From an uncultured Clostridia bacterium (GTDB taxonomy: Bacteria > Bacillota > Clostridia > Oscillospirales > Acutalibacteraceae): a stretch of DNA of 64,000 nucleotides. The notes beneath the pieces are model-generated. The model did no database searches and was not told the DNA's origin. It saw only the letters and a program-made list of their open reading frames with translations. Below, piece by piece: positions 33,964 through 42,619 of the stretch; the stretch's first letter is position 1, and each line of letters starts with the position of its first letter. The position numbers and the translations under genes were made by a program. Where the stretch lies: contig CANBJR010000002.1 of assembly GCA_947369085.1 (NCBI GenBank), forward strand, positions 47,324 to 111,323. Reading direction: 5' to 3'.

Positions 33964-35328
33964 ATGAATTTCGGACATAAAATTCTTGAATATAAGGACG
34001 AGCTTTTAAATGACCTCAACACACTTCTCGGTTTTGAATCCGTAAGCGGAGAAAAAGACGATGAATGTGACAAGGCGCTTGAGTTCATTCTTAAAAGGGC
34101 AAACGACTTTGGACTTGCAGGAGAAAAGGTTACGGACAGAAGCGCTCACGTTCAACTCGGGAACGGCGGTTCGCTTTGCGCTGTGCTTTCGCACCTTGAC
34201 GTTGTTCCGGCAGGCAACAACTGGAGCGTTGCGCCCTATGCGCTTACTGACAAGGACGGCAGACTCTTTGGCAGAGGAATTGCCGACGACAAGGGAGCCG
34301 CTCTTGTAACTCTCTACTGTATGCGTGCACTCAGAGAAAACAACGTTGAGGGCAAAAACACCATTCGTGCCGTCTACGGCACTTCCGAAGAAACAGGAAT
34401 GGAGGATATGGACGGCTACTTTGCTAAACAGCCGTATCCAGACCTTGCTTTTACACCTGACAGTGACTACGGCATTTGCTATGCCGAAAAGGGAATACTC
34501 CAGCTTGAAGTAAGCACTATTGTAAACAACGCAAAAATACTCACCCAGTTTCATTCGGGCAAAGCGCTGAATGCTGTTCCCGATATGGCTTATGCAATGC
34601 TTGACTCATCAAGCTATGACGAACAAACGCTTATGCGCCTTGCAGACGCAAGCGATGGTAATTTTGAATTCAACTACACAATTGACGGCCTTATGATTAT
34701 CAGCCGAGGCAAAGCCGCTCACGCCTGCGAACCTGAAAAGGGCTACAATGCCGCTTCTGCGCTTGTTGATTTAATTGCAAACGCATATCAAACAGATGAC
34801 ATCGGCTCAATCTGCTCGTTTCTTGACTATGCTATTAACAAAGAAACCAACGGACGTTCGCTCGGACTTAAAATGAGCGACTCGGTTTCGGGTGCGCTTA
34901 CGGTCAACCTTTCAGCTGTTCACATTGAGGGAGAAACAGCCAAAGCGCAGTTTGACATACGCTACCCCGTAACGGTAAGCAGTAAAAAAATTATAAAACA
35001 GTTTAAAAAGGTTGCCAACAACAGTGACCTCAAGGTTGATGTGCTCGAAAACGAAGAACCGCTTTATGTTGAAAAGGAATCGCCGCTTATTGAACTTTTG
35101 TCGTCTGCCTACGAAAGTGTAACGGGCGAAAAGCCCGAGCTTTACACAACGGGTGGCGGAACATATGCAAGAAAGCTCAACGGAAAGGGCGTTGCGTTCG
35201 GTCCGAGCTTCAAGGATGACGAGGTAAATATGCACAACGCCGACGAGAGTGTTGACAAGGAAAAGTTTTTTACCCACACACAAATCTGCCTTGAAGCAAT
35301 GTACAGAATGTTCATAATGAACAATTGA
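33964..35328 (+). CDS. PepV-like M20 family dipeptidase
   Basis: 454 residues. M20 metal-site motifs are visible: SHLDVVPAG (His77, Asp79), GRGIADDKGA (bridging Asp108), TSEETGMEDM (catalytic Glu142, metal Glu143) and FTPDSDYGICYAEKG (Asp near 167), with a lid domain in the middle and TGGGTYARKL near the end. This is the PepV/Sapep type that cleaves dipeptides using two zinc ions in the cytoplasm. The last codon and stop lie inside an AT-rich hairpin repeat (35329-35369 begins right after the TGA). GGAGG precedes the ATG. Confidence 0.9.
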   Translation: MNFGHKILEYKDELLNDLNTLLGFESVSGEKDDECDKALEFILKRANDFGLAGEKVTDRSAHVQLGNGGSLCAVLSHLDVVPAGNNWSVAPYALTDKDGRLFGRGIADDKGAALVTLYCMRALRENNVEGKNTIRAVYGTSEETGMEDMDGYFAKQPYPDLAFTPDSDYGICYAEKGILQLEVSTIVNNAKILTQFHSGKALNAVPDMAYAMLDSSSYDEQTLMRLADASDGNFEFNYTIDGLMIISRGKAAHACEPEKGYNAASALVDLIANAYQTDDIGSICSFLDYAINKETNGRSLGLKMSDSVSGALTVNLSAVHIEGETAKAQFDIRYPVTVSSKKIIKQFKKVANNSDLKVDVLENEEPLYVEKESPLIELLSSAYESVTGEKPELYTTGGGTYARKLNGKGVAFGPSFKDDEVNMHNADESVDKEKFFTHTQICLEAMYRMFIMNN

Positions 35329-35369
35329 CAATTAACAAATAACAATTAACAATTGTTATTTGTTAATTG
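35329..35369. repeat. perfect 19-bp AT-rich hairpin
   Basis: CAATTAACAAATAACAATT and AATTGTTATTTGTTAATTG are exact inverse copies separated by AAC. The element starts at the stop codon of the peptidase gene and ends 21 bp before the next start. Confidence 0.75.
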
Positions 35370-35390
35370 ATAATTATAAAGGGAGTTTAT

Positions 35391-36185
35391 ATGAGTACCG
35401 AAAAAATTATAAAAAATCAAGCAAAGAATTCGCTCAAAAACAACTGGTCTGTTATTTTGGCTTCAGTGCTTGCGGTATGCGCAGTTTTTATTTTAATTTT
35501 TTACGCACTGCTTTACGGTTTTGCGTTCCTTGCAAAGTCTATTGACACCGATACAGGTCTTATAAAAGAGGGAAAAGCTCAGATATTTACGCTGATTGCA
35601 TGCAGTGCGCTGACTGTTATGGTTTTAGTTTCTCCGCTGATTAACGGACTTTTCAAAATGTTCTGCAACACTTCGCTTTACAGGCACACCGAAAGTTCTG
35701 ACCTGTTCTACTTTTTCAAAGGTGCTCGCAGGTACTTTAAAACAATTGTAATAAACATTACTCTGTTTTTTACATACTCAATTCTTTCTTTCGGTCTTGA
35801 TATTTACAGCTATGCCTGCTATTTCCTCAGAGATAGCCTGAAAAGTGGTTTTAACTTTGAGCCTGAAACGCTTATATTAATGGTAATTTACATAATTACG
35901 GTTATAATAAAAGTAATTATTTATCTTCTTTTTGTCCACTTTCCGCTTATTGCCTATTCATTTGACGACAGACTGCCTACATCAAAATATATGTTTGGTT
36001 ATATCGGATTTTCTTTCAGGCACTTTGCAAAAACACTAAAACTTGTTATAAGCTTTATCGGCTGGATTGTTCTTTCGTGCGCATTTGTCGTTCCTGCGAT
36101 ATACGCACTGCCATATCTTATGACTTCTATGACAACCTCGGCAAGGTGGCTGTTTTCACTTGAAAGAAACAGAGGTGTAATATGA
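35391..36185 (+). CDS. DUF975-like multi-pass membrane protein
   Basis: 264 residues from the ATG behind AAGGGAG. About five or six membrane helices; the N terminus (KIIKNQAKNSLKNNWSVILASVLAV) resembles DUF975 proteins, which also begin with a short amphipathic helix followed by NW. Its stop overlaps the ATG of the GT2 gene by four bases, so the two are translated together and probably act in the same envelope process. The function is unknown. Confidence 0.7.
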   Translation: MSTEKIIKNQAKNSLKNNWSVILASVLAVCAVFILIFYALLYGFAFLAKSIDTDTGLIKEGKAQIFTLIACSALTVMVLVSPLINGLFKMFCNTSLYRHTESSDLFYFFKGARRYFKTIVINITLFFTYSILSFGLDIYSYACYFLRDSLKSGFNFEPETLILMVIYIITVIIKVIIYLLFVHFPLIAYSFDDRLPTSKYMFGYIGFSFRHFAKTLKLVISFIGWIVLSCAFVVPAIYALPYLMTSMTTSARWLFSLERNRGVI

Positions 36186-37261
36186 TAGTATCTTTGTGTA
36201 TGATAGCCTACAATGAAGGTGAAGCCCTTGACGGAGTTTTGAGGGATTTTCAGCTTCAGGATTATCCCCACGAGCTGATTGAAATTGTGCTTGTTGACAG
36301 TATGTCAACCGACTCAACAAACGAGAAAATGGAGCGCTTTAAAAACACAGACTACGGATTCAGAAACGTGGCTGTTGTTCAATGTGCCAAGAAAAATCAG
36401 GCATTCTCGTGGAATGCCGCACTTATGACGGCTACGGGAGATGTTATAATCAGGGTTGACGCCCACGCAAGAATTCCGAGAAACTTTGTTTCAAGAAACG
36501 TATACAACCTAAATCAGGGTGAACACGTTGTCGGCGGAGGCAGACCTAACATAACCTCCGACGTATCCTCGTGGAAGCTTACTTTGCTTGCCGCCGAGGA
36601 CTCGCTTTTCGGAAGCTCGGTAGCCTCATACCGACGTCCTGCAACACAAAAGGAATATCTTGACAGCCTTTTTCACGCAGCATACAGACGTGAGGTTATT
36701 CAAAAGGTCGGCGGTTTTAACGAAAACCTCGGAAGAACCGAGGACAACGAATTTCACTACAGAATACGCAAGGCAGGCTACAAGCTGTGCTGCTGCCCCG
36801 ACATAATTTCTTATCAGCATTCAAGAAATAACCTCAAGGATATGATAAGACAGAAATACTCAAACGGCAGGTGGATTGGACTTACCCTTTCGGAATGTCC
36901 GGGATGTCTTTCGTACTTTCATTTTGCTCCGTTTGCATTTGTTATGATGATTATTATCAGCTCAATTATTGCATTACTCGGGTTTCCGATACTGCTTTAT
37001 ACGCTGCTTATTGTTTACGGAATGTTTGACATTGTAAACACAGTCGGCTGTTTTACTACAAAAAATTTACAGCCCCAGTTTGCTTTACTGCCTATTATAT
37101 TCCCTATTCTGCACGTTTCCTACGGAATAGGCACGATTGTCGGACTGATACAAATTCCGTCCTGGCAGAAAAAAATCAAAAAGAGCCGTGCAAAAGAGCA
37201 CATTGAAAAGGTGAAGCGTAAGATTGCGAAAAACACCATAAATAAAAGGCTTGGTGAATGA
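36182..37261 (+). CDS. family 2 glycosyltransferase with C-terminal membrane helices
   Basis: 359 residues. The GT2 fold (about 1-230) shows MIAYNEGEALDGVL, VLVDSMSTDSTNE, the metal-binding DAHARIP (DxD-like) and a TEDNEFHYRIRKAGYKL acceptor motif. Three membrane helices follow (about 245-320), then a basic tail, as in ExoA-type succinoglycan glucosyltransferases. It overlaps the previous stop by four bases (ATGA). Confidence 0.88.
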   Translation: MIVSLCMIAYNEGEALDGVLRDFQLQDYPHELIEIVLVDSMSTDSTNEKMERFKNTDYGFRNVAVVQCAKKNQAFSWNAALMTATGDVIIRVDAHARIPRNFVSRNVYNLNQGEHVVGGGRPNITSDVSSWKLTLLAAEDSLFGSSVASYRRPATQKEYLDSLFHAAYRREVIQKVGGFNENLGRTEDNEFHYRIRKAGYKLCCCPDIISYQHSRNNLKDMIRQKYSNGRWIGLTLSECPGCLSYFHFAPFAFVMMIIISSIIALLGFPILLYTLLIVYGMFDIVNTVGCFTTKNLQPQFALLPIIFPILHVSYGIGTIVGLIQIPSWQKKIKKSRAKEHIEKVKRKIAKNTINKRLGE

Positions 37262-38141
37262 ATTGTCTGAACTTATTAAACTAACTCCCGAAGTTTTGCG
37301 TGAATTACAGCTCAAACAGCTTGATACACTTGTATATTTTAAAAATTTCTGCGACAAAAACAACCTCCGCTTTTACCTTATCGGAGGCTGTCTTATCGGA
37401 GCACTGCGTAACGGAGGATTTGTTCCGTGGGATGATGACATTGACGTAATTATGCCCCGACCCGACTACGAAAAACTCCACAAGCTTTGGAGAGATCAGA
37501 AAGCCGACGGCAGATTCCGACTGCTTAAAACTGACGACGAAATGTTTACGGGAAATATTTTTATAACGATTACCGATACAAACTACACGATGGTTAAGGC
37601 AAATCAAACCGAGGTTGACATTCCGCACGGCTTGGTGCTTGACGTTTTTCCGCTTGACGTATGCCCCGACAGCCGATTTGCACGCAAAATGCAGTACATA
37701 TGGACGATGATTTACTCGCTGTTTTTAGCACAGGTCGTACCCGAAAATCACGGCGGAATTATGGGCTTAGGCAGCAAGGTTCTACTTTCTGTTTTCAGAG
37801 GGGAAAAGCTCCGCCGCAAAATCTGGCGCTGTGCCGAACGGCATATGACGAAGTACAAGCTTGAAGAAAACAAGTGCGTTACCGAGCTTTGTGCAGGACC
37901 GTATTGGATGAAAAAGGAATACCCCAAGCACATTTACGAGGGTGTTGACTACGTAAACTTTGAAGGGCTTGAAATGCCGTGTATGTCAGGTTATGACGAG
38001 TATCTGACAATGGTTTTCGGCAACTATATGGAGCTTCCGCCCAAAGAAAAGCAGGTTCCGCACCATGATATTGCGTATCTCGACTTAAACACTCCCTGCG
38101 AGGAATATGACAGAGAAAGGAAAATAAATAATAATTATTAA
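37254..38141 (+). CDS. LicD family phosphotransferase
   Basis: About 295 residues. The LicD signature is clear: FYLIGGCLIGALRNGGFVPWDDDIDVIMPRPDY in two overlapping motifs, with the catalytic Asp-rich DDDID. LicD proteins move phosphocholine or another phosphorylated group onto cell-surface glycans. It overlaps the GT2 stop. The exact start is uncertain: GTG at 37254 (AAAGG upstream), TTG at 37251 or TTG at 37263 (GGTGA upstream) are all possible. With the YfhO-like and GT2 genes it suggests decoration of a surface polymer. Confidence 0.87.
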   Translation: MNELSELIKLTPEVLRELQLKQLDTLVYFKNFCDKNNLRFYLIGGCLIGALRNGGFVPWDDDIDVIMPRPDYEKLHKLWRDQKADGRFRLLKTDDEMFTGNIFITITDTNYTMVKANQTEVDIPHGLVLDVFPLDVCPDSRFARKMQYIWTMIYSLFLAQVVPENHGGIMGLGSKVLLSVFRGEKLRRKIWRCAERHMTKYKLEENKCVTELCAGPYWMKKEYPKHIYEGVDYVNFEGLEMPCMSGYDEYLTMVFGNYMELPPKEKQVPHHDIAYLDLNTPCEEYDRERKINNNY

Positions 38142-38146
38142 TTGTT

Positions 38147-38878
38147 ATGAATTTGATACTAAACGAATGGATTCAATCCGATTATCTTGAATTTGTCGGA
38201 TTTTTAAAATCACAGGCTGATGAAAAGTACCGCAATTTTCACTCCTCGCTCGTTCCGGACGCTGAAAAAAGCAACATTCTCGGAATAAGAATGCCCCGTC
38301 TGCGTGAAATCGGCAAAGAAATTTCCAAAGGCAACGCAAGAAGCTTTTTAGCTGTTTCAAAATCTGAGCTTTACGAGGAACGTATGGTTCGGGGAATTGT
38401 CACGGGACTTATAAAGACAATAGATTTTGATGATTTTACCGCTTTGGTTGACAATTTTTCAAATGAGGTTGACAACTGGGCAATCTGCGACTGCTTTTGT
38501 GCAGGAATTAAAGAAATCAAAAAATATAAAAGCGAATTTTTCGACTATATCCAAAAATATCTCAACAGCAACAACGACTGGAAAATCCGAGTTGCGCTTG
38601 TTGTTATGCTAGACTACTACCTTGAGAACGAATATATTGACGAGGTTTTAAAGCGGTGCGACAACGTAAAGAGTACATATTACTACGTCAGTATGGCTAA
38701 AGCGTGGCTTGTTGCAACAGCAGCTGCAAAATGCAAAGACAAGACAATGGAGTATCTGCACAACAACTCGCTTGATAACGAAACCTTTAACAAGGCAATT
38801 CAAAAGTGCATTGAAAGCCGAAGAATTGATGACGAAACAAAATCATATCTGCGTACGCTGAAACGTGCAAAAATGTAA
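38147..38878 (+). CDS. DNA alkylation repair protein (AlkD-like)
   Basis: 243 residues of paired helices (HEAT-like repeats) with AlkD family features: ILGIRMPRLREIGKEI, YEERMVRGIVTGL and VDNWAICDCFC (Trp/Asp in the lesion pocket). AlkD enzymes remove N3- and N7-alkylated purines. It has no Shine-Dalgarno of note; its ATG lies six bases after the LicD stop, so translational coupling is possible. Confidence 0.86.
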   Translation: MNLILNEWIQSDYLEFVGFLKSQADEKYRNFHSSLVPDAEKSNILGIRMPRLREIGKEISKGNARSFLAVSKSELYEERMVRGIVTGLIKTIDFDDFTALVDNFSNEVDNWAICDCFCAGIKEIKKYKSEFFDYIQKYLNSNNDWKIRVALVVMLDYYLENEYIDEVLKRCDNVKSTYYYVSMAKAWLVATAAAKCKDKTMEYLHNNSLDNETFNKAIQKCIESRRIDDETKSYLRTLKRAKM

Positions 38879-38885
38879 AATATCG

Positions 38886-38921
38886 AAAGAGCAATGCTTC
38901 ACTAACGAATCATTGCTCTTT
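38886..38921. terminator. terminator after the AlkD-like gene
   Basis: AAAGAGCAATG and CATTGCTCTTT form an 11-bp stem followed by TTTG; it can serve both the AlkD gene and the opposing DUF6809 gene. Confidence 0.8.
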
Positions 38922-38932
38922 TTTGTAAAATA

Positions 38933-39214
38933 TCATATTATTTCGTTTTGCTCGGTCAATGCCTCAGTTGTAATTTTTGCACCAAGGCAAAATCCGCTGC
39001 AAAAGGCTTGTTCACCGAATATATCAATATATTCTTTTAAACGATCATTATATTTTTCAAAAATCTCTTTTTCCTTTTCGTTAAGGCTTTGTTCAAGATG
39101 TTTACGGTTACGCTCCAATAAAATTTTAAGCTCTTTTATCTGTGGATTATCTTCCTTTATATCCGCTTCGGGAACAAGCGTTCCATTCCAAATTTGAGCA
39201 ATAGTTTTAACCAT
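38933..39214 (-). CDS. DUF6809-like small helical protein
   Basis: 93 residues from the ATG behind GGAGG. MVKTIAQIWNGTLVPEADI opens the protein, a charged coiled-coil region follows (about 30-70), and the C terminus AFCSGFCLGAKITTEALTE matches the FxxGFxLGA pattern of this small clostridial family. Members are often found near mobile or accessory genes; function is unknown. Confidence 0.65.
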   Translation of the reverse strand: MVKTIAQIWNGTLVPEADIKEDNPQIKELKILLERNRKHLEQSLNEKEKEIFEKYNDRLKEYIDIFGEQAFCSGFCLGAKITTEALTEQNEII

Positions 39215-39325
39215 AAAATTCCTCCTCAACATTCAATTCGCAGTTAATTATAACATATTATCTGAAATGTATGACATTCAGTGATTGTCAAAATTAAATA
39301 TAACAGCAGATGTAGAATATGAAAA

Positions 39326-39404
39326 TGTAGGGAACAGTCTTGACTGTTCCGTAGGACTACAGATAACACTTGTGGAATCGGAACGGTCAAGACCGTTCCC
39401 TACA
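39326..39404. repeat. 79-bp MITE-like element next to a broken XRE gene
   Basis: TGTAGGGAACAGTCTTGACT and its near-inverse at 39379-39404 form 26-bp arms around a 27-bp centre (TAGGACTACAGATAACACTT...). Same length and ends as 22602-22680. The right end abuts the surviving fragment of an XRE gene. Confidence 0.8.
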
Positions 39405-39406
39405 TT

Positions 39407-39532
39407 AAAATTGATATGGACAAAAACGCAATTCAGCGAATTGAATGCGGAAAACGGTTTGTAACCGATATTGAAGTAGTTGCATTTGCTAAAGTATTTG
39501 ATGTTACTTTTGAAGAGCTTCTTACAATGTAA
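39407..39532 (+). pseudogene. 3' fragment of an XRE-family HTH gene
   Basis: In frame directly after the 79-bp element are about 42 codons (IDMDKNAIQRIECGKRFVTD and EVVAFAKVFDVTFEELLTM) ending at TAA. This is the second half of a typical HTH_3 domain; the first half, a start codon and a ribosome site are missing. An ATG is present but would give only 38 residues. The element probably inserted into, or replaced, the 5' part. Confidence 0.7.
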
Positions 39533-39540
39533 TAAAACGA

Positions 39541-39568
39541 AAATCCTCACCCGAAAAGGCGAGGATTT
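39541..39568. terminator. hairpin between the XRE fragment and the small ORF
   Basis: AAATCCTC and GAGGATTT pair, with GGC/ACC inner matches, between two converging reading frames; TTTTCGTTTTAT follows on the minus strand. Confidence 0.6.
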
Positions 39569-39590
39569 CCGTTTTATAGAATACTTCTTT

Positions 39591-39746
39591 TTATTCATCA
39601 AGTTCTCTTTTTATTTTGTCAAATACATCGCTGTGTTCAAGTCGAGTTTCATTCAAATCCGCAATAATATCTGCTTCATCAAGTTTGAGTTCTATTAAGT
39701 TTATATTTTCTTTTTCAAAACTCGAAAGCTGCTTTGTATTTACCAT
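39591..39746 (-). CDS. 51-residue hypothetical protein
   Basis: A short ORF with GTGGTGAT six bases before the ATG. The product starts MVNTKQLSSFEKENINLIEL and ends TRLEHSDVFDKIKRELDE. The end resembles the C-terminal tails of small antitoxins of the RelB/DinJ or YefM kind (RxxHxxVFxxI), but no toxin gene lies next to it. It is followed by the hairpin at 39541-39568. Could be a lone antitoxin-like remnant. Confidence 0.45.
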   Translation of the reverse strand: MVNTKQLSSFEKENINLIELKLDEADIIADLNETRLEHSDVFDKIKRELDE

Positions 39747-39881
39747 ACTATCACCACTATTTTAATATCATAATTTTATCATTTAGTCAATGGTATTGTG
39801 CTGAATTTTTTATTTCAATTACGGCAAGCCTTGACCCCAGTCAAGCAGAATAAGAAAATAATACGGTGCGGTGATTTAGTT

Positions 39882-41633
39882 TTACAGCTTTGACAAATCA
39901 TCAAAGATTGATAAATTTAGAGTTGAATCAACGGTGAATTCGGTGGTAATAATCTCAACATTAATACCGCCCTCGGCTTTGAATGAAAGCAACGAGCCTG
40001 TTTGTTTGTCAACCGACATTTCAAAGGTATAGCCTTTTTCACCGTCGGCACTTCCCGAAAGGACAAAACATTCACGTCCTGCAACCGTATCAATTCTGTC
40101 AATCTGCCAGCCGTCAAAATTTCTTAAAAAGTCAAACGCATAATTCTGCGGAAAATAATGGTCGTACGCAAGCGATATTTCATAAGGCAAACCTCTTGAT
40201 TCAAAAACATAACCGCCATCCTCCTCCGAATAATGGTAACGTTCCTTTGTTGCAAGAAGTGCGCTTACATCAAGCTCAAAATCGTCGGGAGAAAAGCGTT
40301 TTTTACTGATAACGCTGTTATCGCTGAGCTTTGAAAGCTCGTCGGCATACCTTTTACCGCGATTTTCTCTTATTTCTTCTGCTACATCAGAGCGAAATTC
40401 CTTGTTTTCACAGTCAATGAGCGATACATCGTTTCCAAAGCTGAAGTCCTTTGTATATGTACCGTCAAAGACATAGTACGACACGGGTACTCCGTCACCG
40501 TTATATGTTATAGTTTTTGATTTTCGATTGTCGCCCGTTTGGGTGCAATATGAAACATAATACGCTGACTTGCCGTCACTAAGAAAGTAGGTTGCCTGCA
40601 AAGTGTTGAAGTAATCAATTGAATTGTTCATTCTATCGTAGATGTAGTCCTTATTCTGCTCCGAATTCACGGGTGCTAAAGGATTGAATTTTAGTTCCGT
40701 TCTGCGCTGTTCATCCGTAAAACCGTATGCGTAATAAAGCTTCTCAGCCGTCATTTTATACACCGTTGTCGGCTGAGTGCTTTCGCTTATCTGGCTGACG
40801 GAATTTTCCTGCACGGGCGTGCTTTGCTTTACGCTGTGGACGATTATCCCTCCGGTAACAAGCACGCTTGCCGCCGCAATTCCCGATACTGCTTTAATTC
40901 CAAATGACGTTTTTGCCGCTGTTGAAACTGCACCGGCAACTGCTCCGCTTTCGGATAAGGAAGAAAGGCTTATCGGGCAGTAATATTTTTCGCCGTCACT
41001 CATAAGCGAATATGCAACGAACATAAGCGGCGAAAATCCGCCGAGCGTATTCTCGCTGAATCCAAGCTTTTCAAGGTCGATTTTAATTGCTTTTCTTGCG
41101 TTGCACAGCCTGCTTTTAACTGTTCCCTCTTTAATTTCCAGAGTTTCTGCAATCTGTGAAATGCTCATCTCATTGTAGTAGTACATCATCACGCACTCCC
41201 TCTGAAAAACAGGAAGATTTTTTACTGCGATAACCACGGCATTTCTAAGCTCCCGAGCCTCAATCTGCTTTTGCGGAATAAGCTGAACGTCCGTTTCTTC
41301 AGCATTTTCTAAAAACTCCTCATCGTCAAGGCTCGGATAAACCTTTTTACGTGCAAGCCTGTTTTTGCAATGATTTGCCGTTACGGTTTTGAGCCAGCCG
41401 AGAAATGCTCTAGGATTGTCGAGAGTGCCGAGCTTTTTAAGCACTGTGAGGTAAATTTCCTGCACGGCATCGTTTGCTTCGTCCTCATCAGACAAAAGCG
41501 TAAGGCAGTAATAGTATACATATCCGCTCGTTTCGTCAAAAATGCGCTCCATTGCATTTTTATCGCCGTTTTGCGCCCTTGAGGCGTATTTTGCAAGCTT
41601 GTTTGAATTTAGCTTGTTTTTGTTTCTGCGCAT
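39882..41633 (-). CDS. ECF-type sigma factor fused to a membrane helix and outer sensor-like domain
   Basis: 583 residues. Sigma region 2 (about 20-95) contains LLSDEDEANDAVQEIYLTVLKKL; sigma region 4 (about 125-185) contains LPVFQRECVMMYYYNEMSISQIAETLEIKEGTVKSRL in overlapping motifs. After a linker a hydrophobic helix (247-267, FGIKAVSGIAAASVLVTGGI) would put the C-terminal 300 residues outside the cell. That part looks like a lipoprotein-sorting/RseB-like beta structure (TYFLSDGKSAYYVSYCTQ; FDGWQIDRIDTVAGRECFVL). No separate anti-sigma gene is adjacent, so sensing and transcription may be joined in one chain. Confidence 0.82.
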   Translation of the reverse strand: MRRNKNKLNSNKLAKYASRAQNGDKNAMERIFDETSGYVYYYCLTLLSDEDEANDAVQEIYLTVLKKLGTLDNPRAFLGWLKTVTANHCKNRLARKKVYPSLDDEEFLENAEETDVQLIPQKQIEARELRNAVVIAVKNLPVFQRECVMMYYYNEMSISQIAETLEIKEGTVKSRLCNARKAIKIDLEKLGFSENTLGGFSPLMFVAYSLMSDGEKYYCPISLSSLSESGAVAGAVSTAAKTSFGIKAVSGIAAASVLVTGGIIVHSVKQSTPVQENSVSQISESTQPTTVYKMTAEKLYYAYGFTDEQRRTELKFNPLAPVNSEQNKDYIYDRMNNSIDYFNTLQATYFLSDGKSAYYVSYCTQTGDNRKSKTITYNGDGVPVSYYVFDGTYTKDFSFGNDVSLIDCENKEFRSDVAEEIRENRGKRYADELSKLSDNSVISKKRFSPDDFELDVSALLATKERYHYSEEDGGYVFESRGLPYEISLAYDHYFPQNYAFDFLRNFDGWQIDRIDTVAGRECFVLSGSADGEKGYTFEMSVDKQTGSLLSFKAEGGINVEIITTEFTVDSTLNLSIFDDLSKL

Positions 41634-41820
41634 TTATATTTCACCCCTTTTCCATTTTGTCAAACAAATTCAGAAATTCTGTTTTGTAACGTCTGACGGT
41701 TTATAATTCTTGCTGTCGGAAATTATACTGTATTTTATCAGTCTGTGCAGGCTCACTGCTTTTCACTCCTCTCAATTAAAAAGACACAAAAGAAGCAAAA
41801 AGGTTCACCATATGTAAAAA

Positions 41821-41849
41821 ATCCCTGCCTGAATTAATCGGGCAGGGAT
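41821..41849 (-). terminator. terminator after the coiled-coil protein gene
   Basis: ATCCCTGCC and GGCAGGGAT form a 9-bp stem; TTTTTTACAT follows on the minus strand. Confidence 0.85.
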
Positions 41850-41869
41850 AGAATTTGTCACTTATAATA

Positions 41870-42460
41870 TCAGAAAAGTTCGCTGTCGGGTGATTCTCCG
41901 TCGCTGTCGGTTTCTTCTTCATCGGCTAAAGTTATTTCATCTTTAAGCGTTTCGGCTTTGTCTTCAACCTTTTCTACGGTTTGTGCAACCTCGTCTTTAA
42001 CTTCTTCTACGGCAGTTTTAACCTGAGCTTCAATGCTTTCAAACGGCGATGTTTTATAATCGCTCTCGTTTGAGCAGGCAACTGTGATGTCAACTACTTC
42101 ACTTTGGCTGAAGTTCTTTTCCTCCTCGGGATTACCGTAGAAAATATCGTTTTGGCTGTCAACTATGTTCCTGTAGCAATCTCTTGCTCTGGCAATCTTT
42201 GCCTTTGACCTTTCGATTACTTCAAAAAGCTTTTTCTGATTTTCGGCAGACACAGTCTCGCCCTTTTTCTTCGCCTCATAAAGCTGTTTGCCGAGCGCAA
42301 TATATGCTCTGTTCATAAGCTCGCTTTCGCTTTTCATAACAAGTCTTAGTCTGTTGAGCTTTGCGTTTGTTCTGTTTTTTTCAACAATTGACTGCGCAAC
42401 AGATGAAATGGTGTCAACAGCAGTGCCGACTGTTCCTTTTACTGTATCAAAAATCGTCAT
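41870..42460 (-). CDS. acidic coiled-coil protein of unknown function
   Basis: 196 residues from the ATG behind GAGGAGAA. An N-terminal amphipathic segment (MTIFDTVKGTVGTAVDTISS) resembles membrane- or gas-vesicle-associated helices; a long helical region (about 25-110) follows, and the C-terminal third is very acidic with Val/Glu/Asp repeats (TAVEEVKDEVAQTVEKVEDK). I do not recognise the family; it may be cytoplasmic and stress related. Divergent from the CpXC gene. Confidence 0.7.
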   Translation of the reverse strand: MTIFDTVKGTVGTAVDTISSVAQSIVEKNRTNAKLNRLRLVMKSESELMNRAYIALGKQLYEAKKKGETVSAENQKKLFEVIERSKAKIARARDCYRNIVDSQNDIFYGNPEEEKNFSQSEVVDITVACSNESDYKTSPFESIEAQVKTAVEEVKDEVAQTVEKVEDKAETLKDEITLADEEETDSDGESPDSELF

Positions 42461-42619
42461 AATAATTCTCCTCATAATAAAACGCACGATGTGCAAATAT
42501 AGTTTTGATAATTATATTATTATTATGACAGATATTTTTGATAAAATCAACATTTTTTTAAAATTTACTTGTGAAAATCACTGTCAATTGATATAATTAA
42601 ACGTAAAGAGGTGTTAGAT

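Noticed and set aside
36182..38141. Phosphocholine uptake and activation operon (licABC) with LicD
   Set aside because: Only LicD is present; there are no choline kinase or cytidylyltransferase genes nearby, so the transferred group is not assigned.
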